From CAVVAL01 sp963742725 (GTDB lineage: Bacteria > Actinomycetota > Actinomycetes > Mycobacteriales > Cryptosporangiaceae): a DNA stretch of 64,000 bases. Of this stretch, positions 53,200 through 60,777 are shown one piece after another; the stretch's first letter is position 1; every line of letters starts with the position of its first letter. A program made the translations under genes and the position numbers. The stretch covers positions 2,480,001 through 2,544,000 of the forward strand of contig CAVUMX010000003.1 of assembly GCA_963742725.1 (NCBI GenBank). Direction: 5' to 3'. A model generated the notes under the pieces. It was given only the letters and a program-made list of their open reading frames with translations, was not told where the DNA came from and searched no databases.

Positions 53200-53636
53200 A
53201 TGTTCGCGGCGGGCCGGGGCGCGTCCGAGGGCATCGGATGACACGCGATCCCGGTGGTCCTGCTGACGGTCGGCTTTTCGGTCCTGTTCGTCGCGGTGTT
53301 CGTGCTGATGCGGCATGTCAACGCGCGGGTCATCCTGGAAGACGGCGTGCTGTACGTCCGGAGCGGCTGGCGCCACTTCGCCTACCGGATGGACGTCAAC
53401 GAGATCACCGGCCCGCACCTGTGGCAGCCGGCCGAGATGAACAAGCTGTGGCGGCGCCTCAAGCACGTGCCGGTCAGCAAGGAACGGTACGCGCCCTGGA
53501 AGGAGCTGCGCGCGATGTACCCGGGGGTGAGGATGCCGTGTGGTCCAGGTCCACCAGGGGTTCGTGATCACGGCCGGCTCGCTCGGCACGGTCGCCTACC
53601 TCGCGCTGATCGTCCAGATCGGGTACGCGGTCTGAC
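53200..53636 (+). pseudogene. Decayed membrane protein gene
   Basis: From ATG 53200 (MFAAGRGASEGIG) the frame meets a stop at 53239, then continues as HAIPVVLLTVGFSVLFVAVFV, VILEDGVLYVRSGWRHFAYR and KLWRRLKHVPVSKERYAPW to about 53527. There one extra base shifts the frame; the other frame carries VQVHQGFVITAGSLGTVAY, LIVQIGYAV and a stop at 53634. Two membrane helices around a small beta domain (PH-like) are readable. With a stop and a frameshift it is probably a pseudogene; a start at GTG 53254 would avoid the first lesion. It marks the edge of the low-GC cassette. Confidence 0.55.
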
Positions 53637-53774
53637 GCTCCATCACCTCACGTATGGCATCGCTAGCCTACGGGTCTGCTCGACAATCGCTGTTCGCTCT
53701 CCGACGCGCTAAGCAGCATGGTAAGTTTCCCATCAGCAACCGCCGCCGCACGGTACGACCCGAGAGGCCAACAC

Positions 53775-54035
53775 GTGTCCAAGATCGAGGAGATACTCAG
53801 CTCCATACAGGCCTTGGCGGACACCATCGACGACGCCAAGAGCCGGCAGGCATCGATTCTCGACGAGCTCGATGAGCTGAGAGACTCCGCCGATGCTGCG
53901 GGATTTCACGACAAGGTCGCCGAAGCGACCGGTCTGCGTGATGTCGCCGAGCAGACAACGAGCCTTCTCAATACCGTGACCGACTCAGTCGAGGAAACCG
54001 CCGACAGAGCGCGAGAAATCGCCGACGGCAGCTGA
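53775..54035 (+). CDS. Cassette gene 1: small helical GFxDK-motif protein
   Basis: 86 residues from GTG 53775 (MSKIEEILSSIQALADTIDD). All helical, acidic: LDELDELRDSADAAGFHDKV is followed by EATGLRDVAEQTTSLLN. The stretch EL....A...GF.DKV.EA..L recurs in the next two genes. No Cys, no signal, no membrane helix. The family is unknown to me; size and two-helix look recall WXG100-like or adaptor proteins, but the WXG motif is absent. Lower G/C than the flanks. Confidence 0.65.
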   Translation: MSKIEEILSSIQALADTIDDAKSRQASILDELDELRDSADAAGFHDKVAEATGLRDVAEQTTSLLNTVTDSVEETADRAREIADGS

Positions 54036-54054
54036 TTCGAGGGTCCAATCCGAT

Positions 54055-54315
54055 ATGGCAAGTTTCGACAATGTCCTGAGCCAACTCGCAGCGGCCGCAA
54101 ACACGATCGATCGAATCAGCGCGTCGCACGTCGAGTTAGTGGCAACCATTGACGAGCTCAGAGGGCAGGCACTGGGCGCCGGGTTCCACGACAAAGTCAA
54201 CGAAGCCATGCAACTCAGCGAGCGCGCCGCAACTATCCGGATCTCTCTCGATGAGTGCGTCGACGGCATGGCGAATCTCGTAACTCGGACCACGCACATC
54301 ATGGGTCGGAGTTGA
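54055..54315 (+). CDS. Cassette gene 2: paralogue of gene 1
   Basis: 86 residues from ATG 54055 (MASFDNVLSQLAAAANTIDR), the same length as gene 1. TIDELRGQALGAGFHDKVNE and AMQLSERAATIRISLDE align with gene 1 around the GFHDKV motif; otherwise divergent. 19 nt after gene 1, same operon. Function unknown. One line inside it (54061-54120) has 33 G/C of 60, well below the rest of the window. Confidence 0.68.
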   Translation: MASFDNVLSQLAAAANTIDRISASHVELVATIDELRGQALGAGFHDKVNEAMQLSERAATIRISLDECVDGMANLVTRTTHIMGRS

Positions 54316-54322
54316 CACAGGC

Positions 54323-54940
54323 GTGACGAGTACAACGGGCCAGATCATCATCAGACTCGCCGCCATGAACGACGATCTGCGTGTGGCCATCAGCGAGGTC
54401 TCCGCGGCGCGAGAAACGGTCGAGCAGCTCGCAGCCATCGCAGCCGCCCTTGGGTTTCGCGACAAGATCAACCAACTACAGGAACTCGATCGAAGCATCA
54501 CTGAGCAGCTCAACCGGTTGGACAGGACCGCGGACGCCAATTACGAGACGTTGACCGCTGCCAGGGAACTGGCCGAACAACACCAGCAGCCGTCCCCGGC
54601 CGACACCGTGTATGAAGCTCGCGGCAGGGCCCCCGCCCCAAGTAGACGCACCGCTAGTCCCGACACGGATGACAGCGACGATGTCCAGCACACTCGCGCG
54701 AGCGAGACCAAACCCGTGCGGCGTCGACGTAAACAGATCAGGTATCTAAGCCTGGGAGCAGTTGGGCTGGGTGGCGCGATCTCGTACGCTGCGGTCTTGC
54801 TCCCGCAAGTCGCCCAAGCATCCTGGTTCCTTCTCGGAGGAATCGTGGCCAACTTCGGAGTGAACGCCTTCAAGGAGATCTGGGCGACTCGTGCACCACC
54901 AACACCTGAGCCGGACCGTCCGAATCCAGCCGACCAGTAG
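54323..54940 (+). CDS. Cassette gene 3: GFxDK-motif protein with membrane hairpin
   Basis: 205 residues. Residues 1-85 are a third copy of the small helical unit (MTSTTGQIIIRLAAMNDDLR; AAIAAALGFRDKINQLQELD). A charged linker follows (90-135, ending KPVRRRRKQIRY), then two hydrophobic segments (LGAVGLGGAISYAAVLLP and ASWFLLGGIVANFGVNAF) and a Pro-rich tail. So it likely anchors the complex of the small proteins in the membrane, coil inside by the positive-inside rule. GTG or ATG start at 54323, 7 nt after gene 2. Confidence 0.68.
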   Translation: MTSTTGQIIIRLAAMNDDLRVAISEVSAARETVEQLAAIAAALGFRDKINQLQELDRSITEQLNRLDRTADANYETLTAARELAEQHQQPSPADTVYEARGRAPAPSRRTASPDTDDSDDVQHTRASETKPVRRRRKQIRYLSLGAVGLGGAISYAAVLLPQVAQASWFLLGGIVANFGVNAFKEIWATRAPPTPEPDRPNPADQ

Positions 54941-54951
54941 GAAGCGAGACC

Positions 54952-55410
54952 ATGACGATTGACAACGAGGTTGAATCGACTGTCCGGGAAGTGCTCGGCG
55001 CAGTCATCGCGAGGGACCTTGGCCGATTTGAGGCTGGCCTTGCGACCGTGGGTGAGCACGGAGACGACTTCGCAACTCGCGCACTTCAACTAGCCATCTC
55101 TGTTTGCGCCACAGCGGTTGTCAACGTTCATGGCCGTGCGCCGTCGCCGGAAGAAGCTCGTGCCCTCGCTGAACGAACCAGCAAGCGCCTGGCATGGGCG
55201 GGCGTTCCTGAAGACGAGGTTGCGAAATATGTCGGTGCCGTCGTGGACGGAACAGCTCTTGACACCGCCTTCGACGGTCAGAGACTGACCCTGTTGACGT
55301 TCATGATCGCCGGTTCTCTCGTATCAGCCTCCACCGGCGAACGTGGCACATGGGAGAACTATCTGGACGAGATCGAGGGCGAGCTGGAGCACGGGGGGCT
55401 CGCGATCTGA
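54952..55410 (+). CDS. Cassette gene 4: 152-aa helical protein
   Basis: 152 residues from ATG 54952, 11 nt after gene 3, with GAAGCGAGACC upstream. Helical, acidic; EDLGRFEAG-like helices, then ATRALQLAISVCATAVVNVH, EEARALAERTSKRLAW and LLTFMIAGSLVSASTG. It lacks the GFxDK motif. No domain recognised. Position as last gene of the cassette suggests a cytosolic effector or regulator of the membrane assembly; this is inference from context only. Confidence 0.68.
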   Translation: MTIDNEVESTVREVLGAVIARDLGRFEAGLATVGEHGDDFATRALQLAISVCATAVVNVHGRAPSPEEARALAERTSKRLAWAGVPEDEVAKYVGAVVDGTALDTAFDGQRLTLLTFMIAGSLVSASTGERGTWENYLDEIEGELEHGGLAI

Positions 55411-55468
55411 GCTGCGCATCGCGACAGCGCACCGCGCCGGTCTCCGTCGCGCGCCTCGCGTTAAGGCC

Positions 55469-55807
55469 CTAACTGGCGGCTTCGCGGGCGTCGATCAGCT
55501 CGTCCCAGTGCTCGGCCGCCCATTCGCACGCCACGTTCATCGGGTCGATCATGCTCCGGCCCAGGTCGGTGAGTGCGTAGTCGACGCCCGTCCGGGTGAT
55601 GATCCCGTCGCGTTCCAACGTGCGTAGCGACTTCGTCAGGACCTTCGCGGTGACGCCGCGCAGCGGGACGCGCAGCTCCGAGAAGCGCCGCGGCCCGCCT
55701 TCGAGGCAGCGGACGATCATGCCCGCCCACTTGTCCCCGATCTTGATCGGCGAGAGGCCGGACGGGCACACCGGGTCGAACATGTCCGGATCCAGTGGCT
55801 CCCTCAT
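55469..55807 (-). CDS. HxlR-family transcriptional regulator
   Basis: 112 residues from ATG 55807. CPSGLSPIKIGDKWAGMIVR is the HxlR opening (Cys, then KWA), and FSELRVPLRGVTAKVLTKSLRTLERDGII the recognition helix. Such factors sense quinones, aldehydes or redox state through the N-terminal Cys. Divergent from the NAD(P)-binding protein at 55901, with a perfect inverted repeat between. Confidence 0.9.
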   Translation of the reverse strand: MREPLDPDMFDPVCPSGLSPIKIGDKWAGMIVRCLEGGPRRFSELRVPLRGVTAKVLTKSLRTLERDGIITRTGVDYALTDLGRSMIDPMNVACEWAAEHWDELIDAREAAS

Positions 55808-55814
55808 GGCCTCG

Positions 55815-55851
55815 ACGGTATCCGATCGGAAACCGGGCCCCTGGATACCGT
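55815..55851. promoter_or_regulatory. Perfect 9-bp inverted repeat, HxlR operator candidate
   Basis: ACGGTATCC (55815-55823) and GGATACCGT (55843-55851) are exact inverted copies with a 19-nt spacer, in the divergent promoter of hxlR and the 55901 gene. The length and spacing suit a dimeric winged-helix factor. Confidence 0.6.
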
Positions 55852-55900
55852 CCGGTACGTCGCCGGGGGGACGCCCCGGCACCAGACACGGGGTGGTCCG

Positions 55901-56707
55901 ATGGGCGAGATCGTGGTGTTCGGCGCGGGTGGCAGGGCCGGGCGGGCAGTAACCGAGGAGGCGCTGCGGCGCGGTCACACGGTCACGGGGGCCGTCCGCG
56001 ACCCGGCGAAGCACACCGCCGCGCCGGCCGCCGGCGCACCGGGCGCCAGGCCCGCGGCCGGAGCACCCGCCCCCGGCGCGCAGCTCGCGGCCGGTCCACC
56101 CGGCTCCGACGCCCGGCCCGCAGCTGGCGCACCTGGCTCCGGCGAGCCCGGGGTTCGGTTCGTCGCCGCCGACGTGACCGACGCCGCCCAGGTCGCGGCG
56201 GTGTCCGCCGGCCACGACGCCGCCGTCCATGCCGCCGCGAACCTCGCCGTACCGCCCGGGGAGTTCTTCACCGGGGCGGCGAACGCGCTGGTCAGCGGCC
56301 TGGAGCAGGCGGGTGTCGGGCGGCTGGTCACGATCGGACTGGCATCCGCACTGGCGACAGCGGACGGCACACCGCTCATGGACACGCCCGGCTACCCGCA
56401 GGAGTACCGCGCGTTCTACCTCGGCCACGCGGCGGGCGCCGACGCGCTCCAGACCGCCGCCACCACCGTGGACTGGCTGGTCCTCAGCCCCTCCGGCGAC
56501 TTCCACGACGGCGACGTCCACGGCAGCGACTTCCACGACGGCAACTTCCACGACCGCGACTTCCACGGCCGAGGGACCGGCGCGTACCGGATCGCGCCCG
56601 CCGACGCCGCGAGCCGGATCTCCTACGCCGACCTGGCGATCGCCGTCCTCGACGAGATCGAGCGGCCGAAGCACCACCGCACGCACGTCGGCGTCGAGAC
56701 GGCGTGA
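55901..56707 (+). CDS. NmrA-like NAD(P)-binding protein with two repeat insertions
   Basis: 268 residues. Rossmann start VVFGAGGRAGRAVTEEALRRGHTV, then VRFVAADVTDAAQV and the NmrA/SDR-like TVDWLVLSPSGDF. Two low-complexity inserts break the fold: an Ala/Pro/Gly stretch at about residues 40-84 and a His/Asp stretch at about 200-224 (DFHDGDVHGSDFHDG and on). Relatives lack both, so they look like tandem expansion. Likely NAD(P)H quinone reductase or redox sensor; HxlR control fits. Its stop overlaps the next ATG by one base. Confidence 0.8.
   Translation: MGEIVVFGAGGRAGRAVTEEALRRGHTVTGAVRDPAKHTAAPAAGAPGARPAAGAPAPGAQLAAGPPGSDARPAAGAPGSGEPGVRFVAADVTDAAQVAAVSAGHDAAVHAAANLAVPPGEFFTGAANALVSGLEQAGVGRLVTIGLASALATADGTPLMDTPGYPQEYRAFYLGHAAGADALQTAATTVDWLVLSPSGDFHDGDVHGSDFHDGNFHDRDFHGRGTGAYRIAPADAASRISYADLAIAVLDEIERPKHHRTHVGVETA
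56498..56572 (+). repeat. Five tandem 15-nt units inside the NmrA-like gene
   Basis: Five consecutive in-frame units of the type GACTTCCACGACGGC, coding DFHDG-like pentapeptides (DFHDG, DVHGS, DFHDG, NFHDR, DFHGR). A coding minisatellite; the Ala/Pro insert at about 56018-56152 is a second, less regular one. Confidence 0.8.
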
Positions 56708-57123
56708 TGGACAGCCCCCTTCCCTGGGTCGCGGACCACATCCGGCGGTTCCTCGAAACCGGCGGACGGCCACGGCCGGGCATCGACGACCTGCTGCTGA
56801 CGACACGTGGCCGCAGGTCCGGCGAGGCCCGGCGGACCGCGCTCGTGTACGCGTGGGACGGCGACCGGTACATCCTCGCGGCGACCAACCGCGGTGCGGA
56901 CCACCATCCGGCGTGGTACCGGAACCTCGTCGCCGACCCGTCGGTGACCATCCAGGTCGGCACGGAGACGCACAGCGCGCTCGCCCGCACCGCCGACCCG
57001 GACGAGAAGCCGCGGCTGTGGCAGCTCATCGTCGACGCCATGCCGTCCTACGCGGACTACGCGCGGGCGACGACCCGCGACATCCCGGTCGTAGTTGTCG
57101 AGCTACGCGCGGCGCTGCCGTGA
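56707..57123 (+). CDS. F420/deazaflavin-dependent nitroreductase family protein
   Basis: 138 residues of the split-barrel Ddn type: LLLTTRGRRSGEARRTALVYAW, then ILAATNRGADHHPAWYRNLVADPSV, which are the F420-binding signatures. Reduces quinones or nitro compounds with reduced F420, which the npdG product in this window could supply. ATG 56707 in a TGATG overlap with the NmrA-like gene. Its end overlaps the convergent membrane protein gene by 21 nt. Confidence 0.92.
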   Translation: MDSPLPWVADHIRRFLETGGRPRPGIDDLLLTTRGRRSGEARRTALVYAWDGDRYILAATNRGADHHPAWYRNLVADPSVTIQVGTETHSALARTADPDEKPRLWQLIVDAMPSYADYARATTRDIPVVVVELRAALP

Positions 57124-57807
57124 CACGTCCCGCTCCAGCCACCACTCGGCGAACAGCAGCGTGGTGGTCCAGCCGAGCCAGGTCGTGATGCCGGCGATCG
57201 TCCAGCTCAGCATCTGCTCGCTGCCGTCAAAGGTCGTATCCAGCTGCGGTTCGAAGATGAGGTAGATGACCACGCCCCAGATCCGGTTGGTGATGATCGA
57301 CGCGGTCAGCGCGAAGCTGCGGATCATCCAGCGCCGGTGCTGGACGTACCGGCGGCGCCGCGCCATCCGGTACCCGGTGACCGTGAACGCCAGCCACAGC
57401 AGGGCCAGGAGGACGTTGCTCACCCGGGCCACCGGACCGAACGGGGTGTTCACGGCGACGTACAGGGCCAGGGTGCCGGCCGGTAATACACCGGCGAAGA
57501 CGTAGATCCGGCCGGTGACGCGGTGCGCGGCCGGGTACCGCTGGCGGAACCAGGGCCAGACCTGGAGGCACGCCGTGAGCAGCGCGACCGAGCCGAACAG
57601 GACGTGCCCGACCAGCACCGCGTAGTGGCCGGCGACGCCGTCAGGCGCCGGGACCCTCGACTGCGACGCGTCCATCGACAGGTACGGGGGCAGGGAGAAC
57701 GCGACGAACACGATCGCGATCACCATCAGCGGGGCGATCCAGGGGCGCTTCCACCAGCGAACTCTCTTCGCCGCGCCGCGCGCGGGCCGTTCGGTCGTCG
57801 CCGTCAT
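57103..57807 (-). CDS. DUF2306 membrane protein
   Basis: 234 residues from ATG 57807. Six to seven hydrophobic segments; VLVGHVLFGSVALLTACLQ, AHRVTGRIYVFAGVL and QHRRWMIRSFALTASI with conserved His residues are the DUF2306 pattern, possibly heme or quinone binding. Divergent from a TetR gene that likely controls it. Confidence 0.85.
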   Translation of the reverse strand: MTATTERPARGAAKRVRWWKRPWIAPLMVIAIVFVAFSLPPYLSMDASQSRVPAPDGVAGHYAVLVGHVLFGSVALLTACLQVWPWFRQRYPAAHRVTGRIYVFAGVLPAGTLALYVAVNTPFGPVARVSNVLLALLWLAFTVTGYRMARRRRYVQHRRWMIRSFALTASIITNRIWGVVIYLIFEPQLDTTFDGSEQMLSWTIAGITTWLGWTTTLLFAEWWLERDVSRQRRA

Positions 57808-57872
57808 CAGACGTTCTCCTCGGTCGTGGTGGCCGCGGCAGGCCGGCGCCGCGCGGCGTATGGCATACGCAC

Positions 57873-57909
57873 AAGCGTATAGCCTACGCACTGCGTGCGG
57901 TATACGCTT
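57873..57909. promoter_or_regulatory. TetR-type operator in a divergent promoter
   Basis: AAGCGTATA (57873-57881) and TATACGCTT (57901-57909) are exact inverted copies with a 19-nt spacer that contains CGCACTGCGTGCG, itself nearly palindromic; a further GTATGGCATAC lies at about 57858-57868. Between the DUF2306 and TetR genes. Confidence 0.6.
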
Positions 57910-57935
57910 TGCGCGGACCGGCAAGGGGAGATCAG

Positions 57936-58634
57936 ATGGGCGACGAGCTACCGCGCAGCCTCGAACTGCTGTGGCGTCCGCAGGACCGGCGGCGGCGCGG
58001 ACCGGCGCAGGCGCTCACGCTCGACCGCATCGTCACGGCCGCGATCGAGATCGCCGACGAGGACGGGCTGCCGGCGCTGTCCATGGCCCGGCTGGCCGAG
58101 CGGCTCGGCTCCGCCCCCATGTCGCTGTACCGGCACATCGCCAACAAGGACGAACTGCAGGTGTTCATGATGAACGCCGCACCCGGCGAGCCGCCCGCCA
58201 TCGCCGACGGTCCCTGGCGTGCCGCCCTGGAACAGTGGGCCCGCGCGCTCCGGGACGTCTACCTGCGGCACCCGTGGATCCTGCAGGTCACGCTCGGCCG
58301 CCCGCCGCTGGAACCCAACCAGCTCGCCTGGCTCGACCGCGGCCTCGGCACCTTGACGGCCACGAACCTGACCCACGGCCAGCGGATGTCGGTGGTGATG
58401 CTGGTGCTCAACTTCGTCCGCGGCGACGCCGGTGTCGCCGTCCTCCTCCAGGACGGCGGCGACCCGCAGGAGATGGAGACCTGGTACTGGCAGACGCTCG
58501 CCGCCCTGGTCGAGCCCGACCGGTTCCCCGCCCTCGCCGAGCTGATCGCCCACGCCGACGGCCAGGACCCGCCCGACTTCGACTTCGGCCTCGCCCGCAT
58601 CCTCGACGGCGTCACCTCACTTATCCAGGCGTAG
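57936..58634 (+). CDS. TetR-family regulator
   Basis: 232 residues. The HTH is in TLDRIVTAAIEIADEDGLP, ALSMARLAERLGSAPMSLYR and HIANKDELQVFM, i.e. the TetR DNA-binding domain placed after a 30-residue Arg-rich leader; the C-terminal part is of the TetR_C_1 type (WARALRDVYLRHPWILQV). ATG 57936 with AAGGGGA upstream. Confidence 0.9.
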   Translation: MGDELPRSLELLWRPQDRRRRGPAQALTLDRIVTAAIEIADEDGLPALSMARLAERLGSAPMSLYRHIANKDELQVFMMNAAPGEPPAIADGPWRAALEQWARALRDVYLRHPWILQVTLGRPPLEPNQLAWLDRGLGTLTATNLTHGQRMSVVMLVLNFVRGDAGVAVLLQDGGDPQEMETWYWQTLAALVEPDRFPALAELIAHADGQDPPDFDFGLARILDGVTSLIQA

Positions 58635-58637
58635 CAC

Positions 58638-59669
58638 TCATCCAGCGCTGAGTTGTTCCCCCAGGTCGGTGCGGAGGTAGCGGAGGCGCCGGCCGACGCG
58701 TTCGGCGACGACGAGGCCCGCGTCCCGCAGTGTCGTCAGGTGGTGCGAGGCAGTAGCGGGCGCCAGGCTCAGCGCGGTCGCCACCTCGCCCGTGCTGGCC
58801 GGCACCGCGAGCAGGATCAACACCGCCGCCCGGGTCGGCCCCAGCAACGCCGCCAGCGCGGCGGGCGCCTCAACGCGCCGCTCCCCCAGGCCGCTGTCGC
58901 CGCCCGCCGAACCCACGCCGCCCGCCGAACCCGGGCGGCCCCCAGCAGGCGCCGAACCCAAGCCGCCGTAACCGCGCGGCGGGTACCAGAGTGCGCGTCC
59001 GGTCGGGGATTCGGTCATGGTGTGGACCGTCGGTCCGGCGAACGCCGCTGGAAGCAGCGCGAGCGGGTGCCCGTCCAGACCCCAGTGCCGGTCCTTCGCG
59101 GACCCGATCCGGATCGCCGACCCGTCCCAGCCCAGGTCGGGGTGGAGCCCGGCGAACAGCGCCGCCGGGCCCCGGCCGGCCGCCGCCAACGCCCGGCGCG
59201 CGATCTCGCCCTCGACCACGGCACGCAGGCGCGCCCAGTCCGGGGCGAGCGCGACCGCGAAGTACCGCCGCACCTGCCGGATCAGTTCGGCCAGCCCAGC
59301 GGCCGGGTCGGTGCCGAACCGGACGATCTCCGGCGGCGCCGCGTGCCCGGCCCACGCCGCGTCGACCTCGGCGGCGACCCGGTCGAGGGGGGTCTCGGCG
59401 AGCACGCGCAGTTCGTCGTCCAGGCTCGGCCGGGCCACCGACGGCACGGGCGTCAGGAAGTCCGGCACGTAACAGGCCGGCCCGGACACGACCGCGAGGA
59501 ACGTCGCCAGCCCGCCGATCCGTGGCTCGACCCGGGCCCGCCACGCGCCGTACATCCAGTACCGCGCCGGGTCGTGCAGCGCGAACGCGCTGGTCACCAC
59601 CTCGACCATCGGCGAGTGCGCGAACCTGAGCCCGACCAGGTCAGCCGGCGTGAACTCGATCTGCAGCAC
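58638..59669 (-). CDS. ArsR-type winged-helix regulator with N-terminal DUF5937-like domain
   Basis: 343 residues from GTG 59669. Residues 1-220 form the DUF5937-like domain (LQIEFTPADLVGLRFAHSPM, ALHDPARYWMYG). After a Gly/Ser/Ala low-complexity stretch (LGSAPAGGRPGSAGGVGSAG, about residues 240-266) comes the winged helix: LLGPTRAAVLILLAVPASTG, ALSLAPATASHHLTTLRDAG, RLRYLRTDLGEQL. Upstream it carries two direct TGTTCGA copies (about 59677-59695), a possible autoregulatory site. Divergent from the aldo/keto reductase. Confidence 0.87.
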   Translation of the reverse strand: MLQIEFTPADLVGLRFAHSPMVEVVTSAFALHDPARYWMYGAWRARVEPRIGGLATFLAVVSGPACYVPDFLTPVPSVARPSLDDELRVLAETPLDRVAAEVDAAWAGHAAPPEIVRFGTDPAAGLAELIRQVRRYFAVALAPDWARLRAVVEGEIARRALAAAGRGPAALFAGLHPDLGWDGSAIRIGSAKDRHWGLDGHPLALLPAAFAGPTVHTMTESPTGRALWYPPRGYGGLGSAPAGGRPGSAGGVGSAGGDSGLGERRVEAPAALAALLGPTRAAVLILLAVPASTGEVATALSLAPATASHHLTTLRDAGLVVAERVGRRLRYLRTDLGEQLSAG

Positions 59670-59732
59670 CGGAGTATTCGAACACAGTCGAACAACAGGG
59701 CCGCCGCCACCGGCGCACCTACCGTCCCGGCC

Positions 59733-60710
59733 ATGGACTACACCTACCTCGGCCGCACCGGCCTGCGCGTCAGCCGCCTCTGCCTCGGCACCATGAACTT
59801 CGGCTGGCAGATCGACGAGGCGGCCAGCCACGCCGTCCTCGACAGGGCGGTCGACGAGGGCATGAACTTCGTCGACACGGCCAACATGTACGGCCGCGAG
59901 GACGGCGACGGCCTCAGCGAGCGCTACATCGGCAGCTGGTTCGACGCCCGCGGACAGCGCGACCGGATCGTCCTGGCCACCAAGGTGTACGCCCCGATGA
60001 CCGACTGGCCGAACGACGGCGGCCTCTCCGCCCGCCACATCATCGCCTCGTGCGAGGCGTCGCTCCGCCGGCTCAACACCGACTGGATCGACCTGTTCCA
60101 GATGCACCACATCCAGCGGGACACGCCGTGGGAGGAGATCTGGCAGGCCATGGACGTCCTGGTCACGCAGGGCAAGATCCGCTACGTCGGCTCGTCGAAC
60201 TTCGCCGGCTGGCACCTGGCCACCGCGCAGGCGGCCGCCAACCTCCTCGGGCTGGTCTCCGAGCAGTGCAAGTACAACCTGGCGGTGCGGCACGCCGAGC
60301 TGGAGGTCATCCCGGCCGCGCGGGCGCTCGGCATCGGGATCCTCCCGTACTCGCCGCTGCAGAAGGGCGTCCTGTCCGGGGCGCTGCGCAAGCAACGGGA
60401 CGGCGTCGCCGGCCGCACCACGTCCCACGATCTGTCCCTCGACCTGCTGGCGCGGATCCGTCCGGCCGTCGAGGGCTTCGAAAAGCTTTCAGCGGACGTC
60501 GGGCACGAACCGACGACCGTCGCGCTGGCGTGGCTCCTGTCGCGGGAGGGGGTGACCGCCACGGTCATCGGCCCGCGGACACCGGAACAGTTCGACCTGG
60601 CGCTCGCGGCCCTGGGCACCGAACTGTCCACCGACACCCTGGCCCAGCTGGACGAGCTTTTCCCGCCGATCGGCAACGGCGGCCCGACCCCGGAGGCGTG
60701 GGCCTGGTGA
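59733..60710 (+). CDS. Aldo/keto reductase
   Basis: 325 residues. YLGRTGLRVSRLCLGTMNFG, the catalytic Asp/Tyr region FVDTANMYGREDGDGLSE, Lys in LATKVYAPM, His in FQMHHIQRDTPW, and the closing IGPRTPEQFDLALAALG define the family. NADPH-dependent reduction of carbonyls. ATG 59733; possibly controlled by the divergent ArsR protein. Confidence 0.93.
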   Translation: MDYTYLGRTGLRVSRLCLGTMNFGWQIDEAASHAVLDRAVDEGMNFVDTANMYGREDGDGLSERYIGSWFDARGQRDRIVLATKVYAPMTDWPNDGGLSARHIIASCEASLRRLNTDWIDLFQMHHIQRDTPWEEIWQAMDVLVTQGKIRYVGSSNFAGWHLATAQAAANLLGLVSEQCKYNLAVRHAELEVIPAARALGIGILPYSPLQKGVLSGALRKQRDGVAGRTTSHDLSLDLLARIRPAVEGFEKLSADVGHEPTTVALAWLLSREGVTATVIGPRTPEQFDLALAALGTELSTDTLAQLDELFPPIGNGGPTPEAWAW

Positions 60711-60777
60711 CGACGTTGCCCTGATTGCTGCCCGTCCGGCCAGGCGCCCGAGCCGTTCCGGCGTCGACCATGGACGG

